64,000 bases of DNA from Rhizophagus clarus (Eukaryota; Glomeromycota; Glomeromycetes; Glomerales; Glomeraceae), in assembly GCA_015698045.1 (NCBI GenBank), contig BLAL01000058.1, positions 1,490,501 through 1,554,500 on the forward strand. The letters run 5' to 3'. A program made the position numbers and the translations under genes. Below are positions 1 through 18,286 of this stretch, piece after piece. The notes below the pieces were generated by a model that saw only the letters and a program-made list of their open reading frames with translations, was not told the origin of the DNA and ran no database searches. The first letter of the stretch is position 1. The number at the start of each line of letters is the position of its first letter.

Positions 1-149
1 AAAAAATATAGCATTCATATTCGTTTCACCCTAAAGGATTTGCTTATATTCCTGTTATATGTTTTTCTCCTAACAAGTGCTACCATTATTTTTGTATATG
101 AAATGGGAAGATATGAGAGAATGTACTGTATATGTAAAAATTTATGTTA

Positions 150-360
150 CTTGACAGGTTAGACTTTAAAGGTTAGATTTATTTACACCTAGAAATTAGA
201 TTTGGCAGGTTAGACTTTAGAGATTAGATTTATTTACACCTAGAGATTAGACTTATTTGTCTTTATATTTACATAAAGGAAATGATTCCAAAATGTTTCC
301 TGGTAGGTTAGATTTTAGAGGTTAAATTTTTTTACGCCTAGAGGTTAGACTTTTTGACCT
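150..360. repeat. Degenerate short tandem repeat (about 50-bp unit)
   Basis: Three imperfect copies of a unit beginning TAGGTTAGACTTTAGAG, followed by TTTACACCTAGAGATTAGA, start near 155, 205 and 301. The second and third are separated by a spacer that itself resembles the sequence after the third copy (ACATAAAGGAAATG versus GTGTAAAGGAATG), so a longer roughly 95-bp unit is also possible. No coding potential is visible. It looks like a decayed minisatellite. Confidence 0.6.
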
Positions 361-2201
361 TATAATTGTGTAAAGGAATGTTTCTAGAATGGTTTTCTGA
401 ATATCAAGAAAATATTAGTATGCTAGAATTTGATCGATAATTGTTAAATCAAGAATTTGGTATCCATCTCTGTTAAATCTAACCTCAAAGAGGTCAGACT
501 TAACATGAATTTGATTTGAGTAATGAACCAGCTTTAGAATTAATTGTTTGATATCATAAATTTTAGTATGCATATTGGTTTGCAAAGACACGCACCAAGC
601 ACCTTCAAACACTTCAGTCCTTGGTGCTCATTGCTCATTTGAGTGGAAAACAGAATAGCATACATTTTTTGATATATTATTTGGGATAAAAAACGATCTA
701 GAAAAGCTATATAATTGGGTAAAATCTTGGTTATCCAGGCTTAATTCTAAGCTAATTTTGATACCAGATAAATTGGATAGCAGGAGAAGATCCCAGCTTG
801 GTTTTAAGCTTGAATTAGATATTGGATTCGTGATATTTTTACTGGTTTTGTAGGCTAATTTGAGTTTTAATTTGGATTACATAAAATTCGTATATCGGCA
901 AAGAGGCCGGGAGGCCTCACACATTTATATAGCCTATTCGGAAATTTTGTCCCAGAACTCCCATTTTGTCCTATATACTGAGATAACAATTTAAAATACA
1001 GTTAATGGAATAGAGAAAAAAACCCTGAAAATTTAGAAATGGAGCAAAAATTGTCAAAACATACTGCTAATTTGTCCAATGCGGCTTTACTCAATTCGCT
1101 TATTTGGTTAATAGGATTCTCGACTTGACGTCGTTTTAAAGAACTATTAGGGATACGCTCGGAATTCTCGGACTTGTGATGTTGAGAGCGTTCGGAATGT
1201 TCGGAATCTCCGGAACTCCCGGATTTGTGATGTTGGGAAGTAGGTTTGGAAGTATGTTGGCAGAAACAATTTTACCGATATTTGGTACTAAAAAGATAAG
1301 TTCTGTATGCGATATGATTGATAATTATCATATGACGATATGCACTAACATTTGTCAAAATTATGAGAGTTCCTTATTTTTGCAATCCTTGTCGATACAA
1401 TAACCATATACAGTAAATTTTAAACCATCCTTTTTGAGTGATTTCTTTTACTGTATCATTAGCTTAAAAATATATCCCCATTTAATCCACCAAGTAATAT
1501 TATAATCAAATAGACAAAGAAATGATACGAATTTCGGTTCATTTTTTTTTTTTGTAAAAATTTATTCTTGAATTTGAGATTGCATTTATATATATGTTCA
1601 TTAATTATTAAGTTATAATAATATAGAATTTCGCAAAATTTTTTGTCTCGCAATATCATAAAAACAACTCTTAATAGCGCGAATTTACCATAAAAAAAAA
1701 AAAATCCTTAATAGCGAAATTGATATTTCCCGGCAAAGAATCAGAACTCTTTGACGTAATCCTCCTCTTTAACACAAACCGTTATGGTTTCATTAAGTTT
1801 TGATTGTCATATGTGATTCATCCCTAGTTTCAGCAAACAAGAAGAATGATTTGTGACCAGCGTACAAAGAGTTGACGATTTACTAAATATTGAAGTTCTT
1901 AGTTAATTCTGATTATTAGTGAATTTATTTTAATAGGTTATACAAACTCTTTCATGTCTGGAGATATACTTGATTTATGGTTTGACAATGTTTCTTTTTT
2001 TGGCAAAGGTTGTAGGAAACAAAGAAAAAAATCAAAGTTTTTAATATATCCTAAGTTATGATAATAGCTGTTTCTATTGCATTGTGTCATTACATATGAT
2101 CCAATCAGCTTGCATTTAATCTAACCTTTTTTTCTCAAATGCATCATTTTTATGGGCGAGATTGATCTTCATACAGATAAAGATAAATCTTAATCCTTTT
2201 T
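361..2201. other. Non-coding stretch upstream of the dynein gene
   Basis: No convincing gene on either strand; the short ORFs here have no recognisable domain and no splice partners. The only structured part is around 1155-1240, where a motif of the form CGGAATTCTCGGACTTGTGATGTTG occurs twice (near 1158 and near 1212) as an imperfect duplication. The rest is AT-rich with A and T homopolymers. Confidence 0.6.
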
Positions 2202-2280
2202 GCCGAGGACACAGGTTCCCGCGATCCAAGTTCGATGCAACGTGTAAGCGCTCTACCGATCTTCACAATTATCCCACCAG
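2202..2280 (-). other. tRNA-like sequence with A-box and B-box, possible SINE or tRNA pseudogene
   Basis: Read on the minus strand, this segment carries CGGTAGAGCGC, very close to a tRNA A-box (as in TGGTAGAGCGC), at about 2248-2262. About 30 bases further is GGATCGCGGGAACC at 2214-2227, which resembles a B-box with extra bases. I could not fold a complete cloverleaf with a paired acceptor stem, so this is not called as a functional tRNA. It is better explained as a tRNA-derived SINE-like fragment or a decayed tRNA. It ends about 150 bp upstream of the dynein start codon. Confidence 0.35.
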
Positions 2281-2430
2281 ATATATAGAAAAACTCGAAT
2301 TTAGTAACAAAAAAAAAAAAAAAAAAAAAAAAAATATTTCGATTTCACTGACAATTCATCGGTCCATCGTAAATTATATATTTTTTTTTGTTTTTTTTTT
2401 TTTTTTTAAAAAAGAAATTTAAAATAAAAA

Positions 2431-5185
2431 ATGGCTGAACGAAGAAAAGAAGAGTTACTGAAAAAGAGACAAAAGCTTGAGGAACTTCGAAGAGCTAGAG
2501 AAGAAAGGAAATCAAAAGAAAAATCGGAAGAACAACCAGATAAAATAGAAGAAAAACCTAATTCGGTATTCGTTTTTTGTTTTTTTATCGAATGATTTAA
2601 TTTTCTTTTTAAAAGAATATTTTTTTAACGGTCTTTTTTTTTTTCATAACAAGGCAAATAAAAAAGAAGAGTTAAATAGACTTCTTGCTGAATTGAATCT
2701 ACCTAGTAATAATAAACCGTCTAGCAGTGTTAAAAGTGAATCAATAGAAACCCCGACTGAAGAACAACCTCCTGTTGCACCTATTCCTGACGAGTCGCTA
2801 CCTAGTACCTCCTTTTCTAATCAAATAACGCCTTCAAGGTAAAAAAAAAAAAAAAAAAGGCCTTTAAAGTTTTAAATCAACAAGCATCAGTAAATAACAT
2901 CATTTCTTTTTAATTATTGTATAGTCCTTCGATACAAGCAAGTCGGTTTATTCCTAATTTTATTACTTTCGAAGCAGTTATACTAGATGTACCTCCAAGG
3001 GTGAATATTTTTTCATTTCATAAATCTTAATTCACCTCCGTGACGATTAAAAGTGACTAAGATTAGACACGTGACATTATAGGAAATTGTATACTATAAT
3101 AAAGAAGTACAAACCAAAGACACCTCTTTTGAGCCACCACCACCTTCAGAAGATGAAATTCGCGCAAAAATTGTTAAGGAATTTGAAGAAGCGGAAAAAC
3201 AACGCAAAGCATATGAAGAAGAACAAAAAATCAAAGCTGAAATGGAAAAGAAGAGGGAAGCAAAATTATGGGGTAAAGTTTTACATTAGTAACAAATTTT
3301 TTTTTTTTTTGTTTTTATTTAATATTAAATAATAATTTTTTTTTTTGTATTTAGAATTATCCGAGGAAGAAAAGAAAATTATTTTTAATTCACCAGAATT
3401 CAAAGATTTCGTTGACATTTCTACGAAATATGTAGAAAGAGCAATCAATGAAAATTATGATATTATGAGAGATTATAGATTGGGCGAAGATGTTGATGAG
3501 TGAGTGTTATTATTCTTGTTAGTTTTATTACAATATAAGATCTTTTAAAATGATCTTCTTTGTTTACAAAGTGATGTAGATGTTGGTCCACGTGTAAAAT
3601 ATGTGTGTTCGTATTTTGATGATCGCTGGAATAAAAATCGATCTGTCACTGATGTAAATTGGTCAAAAAAGGTAAATAATAACGAATACTTACTTTTATG
3701 ATGTTTCACAAAATATTGATATTTCTAACCTTCTTCTTAAATGGGACCAATTAGAATTCAGAACTTTTTATTGCATCGTACAATAAAAATCCATATGCAG
3801 TCAATGATCCAGATGGAATCGTTTGTGTATGGAGTTTACGTTTATTAGATCGTCCTGAATTTATTTTCCATTCACAGGTATGTTACTTATAACAATCTTC
3901 ATCATCCTTTTTTATAAAAGAAAAATAATAATAACGATGATCTCTTATTTTGTGCATATTATTAGTCGGATGTTCTTACTACAATGTTTTCTGAATTTCA
4001 TCCAAGCTACATTATTGGAGGAACATATTCCGGTCAAATTTTAGTTTGGGATATGAGATCAAAAGCATTACCAGTTTTTAAGACTCCTCTAGGAGCTGCT
4101 GGTCATACACATCCCGTTTATGCAATGCAAATGGTTGGAACACAAAATGCTCATAATCTTATTACTGCAAGTACAGATGGATTAGTTTGTTCTTGGCAAT
4201 TAGACATGTTGACTCAACCACAAGAATCTTTAGAACTTGTTCATACAGATCACCCTAAAACCGAAGAAGTATCGGTTACAACTTTTGGTTTTCAAAAAAA
4301 TGAATCTACGGCTTTTTGGGTTGGAACGGAAGAAGGAAATATTTATCAAGCAAATAGATATGCGCATGCTGGAGGGTGAGATTATCTTTATAGAGAATCA
4401 TTAAATTTAATTCACAATTAATAAATTCTAATGAATATTTTATTTGATGATTTGATAATCTAGAAAAGCCGGTATCAACCAACATGATACTTATAAAGGG
4501 CATTGGGGACCTGTTACAGGACTTCACTTTCACCCTCTTGATGGTCAAGTAGATTTCTCGGATTTATTCTTAACATCATCAGTTGACTGGACTGTTAAAT
4601 TATGGCGTGCCAAGGTAATATCAATCATTATTGAAATAATCTTTTTATTCGTTAATCTACAATAGCTAAATCATTTTTTTTTTTTTTTTACTTTGAACAC
4701 TTTAAATAGTCTGTAGCGAAACCAACAGCTGGATCACAAAGTATTGCACCATTATATTCATTTGAAGGTGCAGACGATTATATTTATGATGTAAAATGGT
4801 CACCTACCAATCCAGCTTTATTTGGATGTGTAGATGGAAAGGGAAATTTCTCTTTATGGAATATAAATGCAGATACTGAAGTACCTATTGCAACTACTAA
4901 AGTTGGAGATCGCGCATTGAATAAAATTCAATGGGATAAAGACGGAAAGAGATGCGCTATTGGATCATCAGATGGCCGTGTACATATTTATGATGTTGGC
5001 GAGGTAATGTTATATACATTTATTAATCTTGATTTTCTTATAAAAAAAATATATATTTATTTATATCGAATTTGTAGTTATGCAATCCACGCGAAGAAGA
5101 ATGGAATATTATGCAAGCGAAAATATCAGAAATGATTGATGTTCAAGATGTCAATGCTGGAAGATATGCTGCTTTAACAAAATAA
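2431..5185 (+). CDS. Cytoplasmic dynein intermediate chain (WD40)
   Basis: Intermediate chain of cytoplasmic dynein, linking the heavy chains to light chains and dynactin. Eleven exons read by eye: 2431-2565, 2654-2838, 2925-3000, 3083-3272, 3355-3499, 3572-3671, 3755-3877, 3966-4375, 4464-4614, 4710-5003, 5078-5185, all GT-AG and frame-consistent, giving about 638 residues, the usual family length. The N-terminus ([20 protein letters not shown]) is the charged single helix that binds p150-Glued/NudE in this family. Around residue 140 there is YNKEVQTKD, close to an LC8 light-chain site (K-x-T-Q-T type). A linker rich in E/K precedes the C-terminal WD40 propeller, with motifs such as [29 protein letters not shown] and [21 protein letters not shown]. 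An AATAAA lies about 135 bp after the stop. Gene identity is secure; small exon-edge errors are possible. Confidence 0.93.
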
Positions 5186-5697
5186 TTATTTAACACGATT
5201 TTTCTTTGAAACACGATACATCATTGTAACATAGAACAAGGGTTTATTTTGGTGTGAAATAGGAATTATTTATTTATTTATTTATTTAGACGAAAAAAAT
5301 TTGATGTAAACCAATTTCATAAATAAAGTCACGTGGCATAATGGTTTAGACATTTTTGACCTACAGAGTCTATAACAGTCTAGACCATTGATGATTAATT
5401 TTTATTTAAAAATCCGTTTTCTCTTCCTTTTTTACAAATAGGGAATAAATTTGGAAACAGATCTGCAAATTCTCGATATATATAGATAATTTTATTTTAA
5501 GCCACAAGAAACACGAGATACATATGCCTGATATTTGCATAAATAAGACCTCATAATAAAATCATATCATTTATTTTTTTCTCATCATAAATTTTTCTTT
5601 TCGTTCTGTACATATTCTTTCATAACTTTCATAATTATTTTTTTTTTTTTTTTAACCCTATTTCCATTTTATTTTTTTTTTCTTGCGAATTGTTAGC
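5186..5697. other. Intergenic region between dynein and F-box genes
   Basis: Holds the dynein 3' end (AATAAA near 5320) and the promoter/5' UTR of the F-box gene, including pyrimidine tracts just before 5697. A CACGTG hexamer sits at 5330-5335. No gene seen. Confidence 0.6.
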
Positions 5698-7376
5698 ATG
5701 AATGTGAACCCAACTAGGTTAACACTTTTACATTCGGATTTTATTGTATCACTCGTCTCTCAATATTTTGAATATCAAGATGATGTTTATAAGTGTCTTT
5801 TAGTGAATCCATCTTGGGCAAGGGTAAAGTAATTTTTATATTGTTTTTTAAACAATAAAAAAAAAAAGTATATGTTCTAATAATTTTTTTATTTTTTTTT
5901 ATCTTTTCTTGTTTCTTGGGAATTTTTAATTATTCCTTTCATATCATTCGATTAATTCGATTAACTTATCGAATAATTTAAAAGATGCTTATTCCAGTAT
6001 TATGGAGAAGTCCAATATGGAAAACAACAAAATCATTTCAAAAATTCTTGAGTACATTACAAGAGGCAAATCAATTATATGATTATGGAAAATTTATCGA
6101 AAAATTGACATTTAAACCATATTCAAATTTTCCAACACAAATTTTTACAACTCAAACATTGGATATTATATCATCAAAATGCCCAAATGTATTATATTTA
6201 ACATTTGATTGTTTAAAACCTTCACCTTCATCATATTTTGTTACTACGAATAATGACTTACCGCCGAATATATTGGCAACTTTATTACAAAGATTTCCAA
6301 ATTTGATCTCATTTAAGGGGCCAAGATTTAGTTCAATGCAATGGCTCGGAGCAGGGTTAACACCTATGAGGAAAGGACTTCTTCCTAATTTAAGATCATT
6401 AAGATTATCATTAGATTGGAGAGACCTATCATTACCATTCTTATTACATGATATTGGTAGTCATTGTCCACTTATTACTTCGCTTGATATTATAACTGAT
6501 GTTCCTGAACAAACAGCCAAAGTTATTGTAGATGCATTTCCAAATTTAACATCATTTTCATGTATAACGGTAACATTTCAATCACTAAATACATTAATTA
6601 GCGTATTAAATAAATTAACTTCTTTAAAATTACAATTTGGACAAGATATAACTGATGAACTTTTATTAAAAATTACATCCAAATTTCCCAAATTGGAATC
6701 ATTCACATTAACGAAAGGTTGGTATTCTTTACCATCATTCATGAAAACTTGGTCATTAATACAACAACAAAGTTTAAATTATTTAGAATTTTCTCATTAT
6801 ACGGAATTAACAAATGATATGTTATTACCTATATTTCAATCATGTCATAATTTAATTTCATTGAAATTAATTCATTGTCCTCGTATAACTGATAGTTCTT
6901 TAACATATTTAACTAAATATCGTGGAAATAATTTTAAAAATTTAATAATTCATCATAATTATAATATTTCTGATCAAGGAATTAGTACTTTGGCAGATCA
7001 TTGTGAGAATTTACTTACTCTAAACTTATTAGAATGTCCTAAAATTACTTCAAATTCTTTAAGTAAAATTATTATACGATGTAAGAAATTATTGGAATTT
7101 TATGGTAGTTTTGATTATAGGTTAACATATAATATAGTTAATTGTTTTGGTTCTTATGAAAATAAGAATTTATTGACTTTTGGTAATAGATTTGTTTGTT
7201 TAAATAATACACAAATTTCTAAAACTATTGATAGTTCAATGTTATTGAAATTATCAACAAAATTACCAAATTTAAGAAAATTGGATATAAGATATCCGAT
7301 TAAAAATGTGAACCCAAATGTAAGTAGAAAAAAACTTTTTTTTTTTTTTTTTTTTTTTTCATAGAATAAATTTTAA

Positions 7377-7407
<31 letters not shown>

Positions 7408-7422
7408 TAACACTATTTTCTC

Positions 7423-7460
<38 letters not shown>

Positions 7461-7692
7461 ATTAATTAAAGCTATACTAAGTTTCAAATCTCTAGAAAAA
7501 TTATGTATAGTTCCCCCTCCAAATTTAAAACGTAAACATTTAAGATTATTAGATGCTGAACATAAGCGGTTAAAAGAAATTTGGTTTATGACAAAAGAAC
7601 ATCCTAAAGTTCGACAATATATTTATGAAAATGAGAACAAAAGTGGTATTAGAATTGAACTTTGTATGTTAACTAACGAAGAAGAAATTTGA
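5698..7692 (+). CDS. F-box / leucine-rich-repeat protein
   Basis: Probable substrate-recognition subunit of an SCF ubiquitin ligase. Three exons: 5698-5823, 5985-7319 and 7459-7692, about 564 residues. Residues 10-50 resemble an F-box-like helix pair (SDFIVSLVSQYFEYQDDVYKCLLVNPSWAR) followed by LIPVLWRSPIW, typical of fungal F-box proteins. From about residue 70 there are LRR units. The clearest AMN1/cysteine-type repeats are SLKLIHCPRITDSSLTYL and TLNLLECPKITSNSLSKI near residues 325-390. The second intron is mostly T and contains A/T homopolymers. An alternative is that exon 2 alone was annotated from its internal ATG at 5985, but exon 1 supplies the F-box. The substrate cannot be inferred. 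Confidence 0.8.
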
Positions 7693-8187
7693 TTAGTATG
7701 ATTTTATAATAATAAAAAAAGAGAAAAGAGAAATAAGAGTAAAAAAAAAAAAAAATCGAGGTTAGAAAAATTAAGTAGGAAATTGAAAATTTGAAAATCA
7801 TTTGGGAATGACATTATGTACATATTTTCCTTGCACATTTTTCACGTTGGGAATTGGATCGGCGATCTTTGTATCACGTATGTGTATTTGATAAGGATAT
7901 CGCCCGTTAATAATTTACGGGTTAATTGAAAATTTTTTATTCATATATATATATATTTTTTTTTCTTTTTTTTTCAAAAAGAAATAAATGAATAAAATAA
8001 TAAATAAAAAAATTTGACGGAGGAAATTCAGAATTTTATAAATCAAACAATGAAAGTTAATTCGAAGTATATAAATAATAACAATGATTAATTAATTAAT
8101 GTATGTATTTTATTTAATCTATCAGAATTTTCACATTAAATTAAATACATTGTACTACTATAATTATTATTATCTTAACAAAGAAAT
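7693..8187. other. Convergent intergenic region
   Basis: Lies between the 3' ends of the F-box gene (+) and the ABC transporter (-). AT-rich with AATAAA-type signals on both strands and homopolymers. Nothing else seen. Confidence 0.6.
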
Positions 8188-14383
<6,196 letters not shown>

Positions 14384-15123
14384 TTTTCAAGAGAATCGGA
14401 AAAGTATCTAAATGAAGAAAAAGAAAAATAATTTTTTTGCATTTTTTTAAAAAAAAATAAGGTTCTAAAAAAAAAAAAGAATTTGATACAATGAATCGTC
14501 AATTCGGATTATCAAATTGCATGAGAAGACTAGTCATCTAAGGACCATCATATGAATATTTGACGCAGTATAGCGGAAAACACAATCCAACAACAACAAA
14601 TAAGAATAGTGATGATCTTCATGACCGATTTTTTGACGTTAATCCAAATCATGCATCCGCTATAGGCTTGTAACACATTGAAGCATACTGATTGTTTTTC
14701 CAAAAACTTTTACGTGAATCACTTTAAAAAACCTAATATCCGATTTAACAACGTTTTAAGACAATGAAAAAAAATGAAACAAAAACGGATGATACATGCT
14801 TTGTATCCTTTTTGTCTTTTTAGAAACAAAATCCTTTTTATCTATTTATGTACACAGTGGTTTATTCTTTTTTTTTTACGGTTAATATGGTAAGTAATTT
14901 AAAACGCACAATTTGCAAAATTTTTTTTTTAGGATACGATTGTTCGTTCCACCTTCCATGTTTCCAAATTAATAATGTACTACATTAAACAAACTCTTTG
15001 TTTGTTTCGGATAATATTCGTTTCATTTTAGATATAAATAAGCATTTTTTTTTTTTTTCTCAGATATTAAATTCCATCTTTTTAATTATTAATTTTTTTT
15101 TGAAAAAAAAAACAAAAGAAATT
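14384..15123. other. Divergent promoter region
   Basis: Shared upstream region of the ABC transporter (-) and the MLKL-like gene (+). Contains homopolymer A/T runs and no convincing ORF. The stretch 14998-15123 is open in frame with the downstream gene but encodes low-complexity F/K-rich sequence, so it is read as 5' UTR. Co-regulation of the two genes is possible but not shown. Confidence 0.55.
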
Positions 15124-17737
15124 ATGTCAGCTTTTAAAACCGTTATTGACCACACTCCAGAAACGATTGCAGCTGCTGCAGACTTTGCTGGAAGTGTGGC
15201 CGAACTAGGTTCTTCATTAAATATTGCAAAAGCTACTCTTGGAGCCGTAGGAACTGTAGGAGAGGCTATTAAACCATTCGTTCCATTAATTTCAGTTGTT
15301 ACAGTAGTAATTGGTGAAATTATCAGTATTTATGAAGACGCTCAGTATAACAAAAAAATTTGCAATGCTTTAATGGATAGAGTTCAAACAGCTGAAAGTG
15401 CTATTAAAACTTTAAATAGACGAAAGCAAGATAATGAAAAAAATTTTCTTGATAAGGGATATTATAAAGCATTTGTAAAATTTACTGATGTCATGAAAAG
15501 AATCAAAGATTTTATTAGGGACATTAGCCAATTACAAGGTTACAAAAAATTTATACATGCTGGTTCTATTAAAGATAAATTTAATAGCTTAGTAGGAGAA
15601 TTTGATACTATAATGAATGATTTGCATTTTACCATGTCGGTTGATAACGAGGAACAAAGAAAAATTGATCAAAAAGCACTTGCTGATGATATTGCCGAAA
15701 TGACAAAGGTAGATTGTAATTTTGTATGAAAATGAAGTATATTTTTATCGGCTAATTTATTATTTGTAATTTTCTTTTTAAATGATAGTTCTTAGAAAAA
15801 ATTGAAGGTGGTATTACCGCTGGTAATAACCAAATTAATACGGTTCTTCAAGAAGTCATATTAATTAAGAATCAAATAGAAACATTTACTGATATTAAGA
15901 GAAGTTATTTACCAATACCCGAGACTATAAAAGCGACTACAATAGATCCGAAAGACCTTACAGATCCTATTGGAGGAAAAAAAACTGATCGCCGTGGAAA
16001 AAGAGAACCTTATATCGTAAAGAAAACTTTAAAAAATAGTATAGAGGTTGCTTGTGTTCCTAAATCAATCCCGGAAGATAATTCTATGAAAGCTCAAAAG
16101 ATTCAAGCTCAGCTTGCTATCTTGGGGAAACTTCAAGATTCTCCCAACATTTTGAAATTTTATGGACTTTCTCATGTTGATAATAATTTGGTTATGATAC
16201 TTGAATGGGCTGAATTGGGAAATCTTCGTGAAGTTTACAATAAATACGATATTGTCTGGACGGCAAAAGTAATTAAAAAAAAATATTTGTTTGTTAAAAA
16301 GTAAATAGTCATATATTTACATTAAATTTTTTTTTTATTATTATTCTTCTTCTTTAAGGTGTCTATTGCTCTTGGTATTTGTCGAGGTATCACTTTCTTG
16401 CATTCCTGTAATATTTATCACCATGATGTTCGTTGTGAAAATGTTATGATGACTTGGCATTTGGAACCTAAACTTACAAATTTTGAATATGCGCGTCTTA
16501 CAACTGATTCCACTACTAACGTTACTAATCTGACTGAGATTGTACATTGGCTTGCACCTGAAAAATTGAGAGCTGCTAACGTTCAACGCTACAATGCAAA
16601 ATGTGAGATTTTTAGGTAAGAGTCTACAAAATTCCTTTAATTGATTATTATCATTTACATTTTAATAAAATATAAATTATTTTCTTTTACAAAGTTTTGG
16701 TATGCTACTCTGGGAATTGGCTTTTGAAAAAATTCCCTATGAAAATTGGGATATGAACAAAATAAGAGAACATGTTTTGGATAACAAAAGAGAAAAGATT
16801 ACCTTTGGTAAAGAATCAAACAATATACAAAAATTACAACAAGGTTACGCGAAAATTATAGTTGCCGGTAAGGGATTATCATATAATGGTATTGCTTTAA
16901 ATCTTTTTGAATTATTTTATAATAAATTTTAACCTTAATTAGCCTGGCAAGATGACCCACAAATTCGAGCATCATTACAAGAAATATTTTTGGAATTACA
17001 CTCACTATATACAGAATTTTGTTCCTCAATAAATAGTTCACCTGTTCTTAAACCTGATAAAAGTTTAGATTTAGATGGATCTAAAGCAGCAGCTCCAATT
17101 TCTGTTAGTGATGAAGGAGGGTTAGAATTGCCAGATATGGAAGAGTTCTCTATTGATGCCATAATTGAAATTATGCCACTTGAAGAAGGAATTTCAGCTC
17201 ATAAGAAAAAAGAATTTCAAGTAGCATGGGAATGTTTTAATGCACATTCTGATTTAGGAAACACAACAGCTAAATACTGGAAAGGGTATTATTTATGGGA
17301 AGGTTATGCTTGCCAAAAAGATCGACTTGAGGCATCAAATTTATTTAAAGAAGCGGCTGATGATGGAATACCAGATGCACAATTAAGATACGCATTTAGT
17401 TTGGTTGGAAATCCTGGAACTAAATTTGATAAAAGTGTATTTATTGAATATCTTACAAAAGCTGCTGAAAATAATAATAGTACAGCACAGTTTAATTTAG
17501 GTGATTTATATATGCACGGTAAATTGAATGTACCAAAAGATGAAGGATTAGGTATAAAATACTTAAAATTAGCTGCTTTATCTAATCAGCCTAAAGCTAT
17601 TGAAATCTTACAAAAAATGAAAATAAACATTTATAATGACGATAAGGTAAATTAAAATTAAAGTATTTATTTCTCTTTTTTAGTTGGTTTGTTTTAAGAA
17701 AAATGCTTACCTTTTTTATTTATAGATTCCCTTATAA
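15124..17737 (+). CDS. MLKL-like N-terminal domain + pseudokinase + Sel1 repeats
   Basis: Exons 15124-15708, 15789-16268, 16359-16616, 16695-16867, 16943-17646 and perhaps a 4-codon last exon at 17726-17737 (otherwise read-through stops at 17655). Residues 1-200 form a helical domain that starts MSAFKTVIDHTPETIAAAA, has a hydrophobic stretch PFVPLISVVTVVIGEIISIY, then NKKICNALMDRVQTAESAIK and LVGEFDTIMNDLHFTM, the pattern I associate with the MLKL/HeLo-type N-terminal domain. Residues about 255-540 are kinase-like but degenerate. VACVPK replaces the usual VAxK lysine, HHDVRCEN replaces HRDLKxxN, and TNFEYAR replaces DFG, so catalysis is doubtful. The C-terminus (about 580-770) has Sel1/TPR-like repeats (AKYWKGYYLWEG, AQFNLGDLYMHG). 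Role inferred: signal-triggered, membrane-acting regulator of cell death or allorecognition. The start at 15124 is preferred over the upstream in-frame ATG at 14998, whose extension is low-complexity. Confidence 0.8.
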
Positions 17738-18286
17738 TTCGAGGAATTATTCTTAAATATGTGAATAATTTTTATTTAAAAGTGTAATATGTGAATTTTT
17801 TATATTTTTTTCATACAAATGTATTTTTATTTTAATGCTACCAATAGAATATTTATTATATAATTAAATAAAAAAAAAAAACCAGACTTTTTGATCATGA
17901 TCATCAAATTACTCACAATATCGATACTTAAAAAATATTTTTATTAATATCTTCAATCATGTTCGTCATTTTTATTAAAAGATATAAAGAATATAATAAT
18001 TGTACTTTATCCCACGGCTCCGTCTTGATATTCCACGGATGGTATTTATTTAAGAAAGATGGATAAAAAGTTTATCATAGTTAATCACAATAAGTATATT
18101 TGATACGGAACCGTGATATTATTTCGTGATTTTCACGGCGCAGCCGTGAAAATCACAGTTCCCGTGAAATAACTATTATGCTTTGCAATTTTATTATAGA
18201 TAAAATATATATAAAAATAGAATATCTTTATAATTAGTATAATAAAGACAAAAAATATTTATTTAAGTATAAGACATGAATATTAT
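17738..18286. other. Intergenic region with a perfect hairpin
   Basis: AT-rich convergent region between the pseudokinase gene and the small minus-strand gene. It holds a perfect palindrome at 18126-18156 (listed separately) and related CACGG words near 18011-18040 and 18110. No gene seen. Confidence 0.6.
18126..18156. repeat. Perfect 14-bp inverted repeat with 3-base loop
   Basis: Left arm GTGATTTTCACGGC (18126-18139), loop GCA, right arm GCCGTGAAAATCAC (18143-18156), perfectly complementary. The arm also contains GTGA..TCAC symmetry. Flanking sequence shows weaker partial symmetry (ATTTCGTGA against CCCGTGAAAT). It could be a MITE centre, a transcript hairpin between convergent genes, or a protein-binding palindrome. 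Confidence 0.8.

Noticed and set aside
1176..1403. ORF with GFMFGISG-like sequence
   Set aside because: Glycine-rich because of the small CCGGA-type duplication; no recognisable domain, isolated in non-coding DNA.
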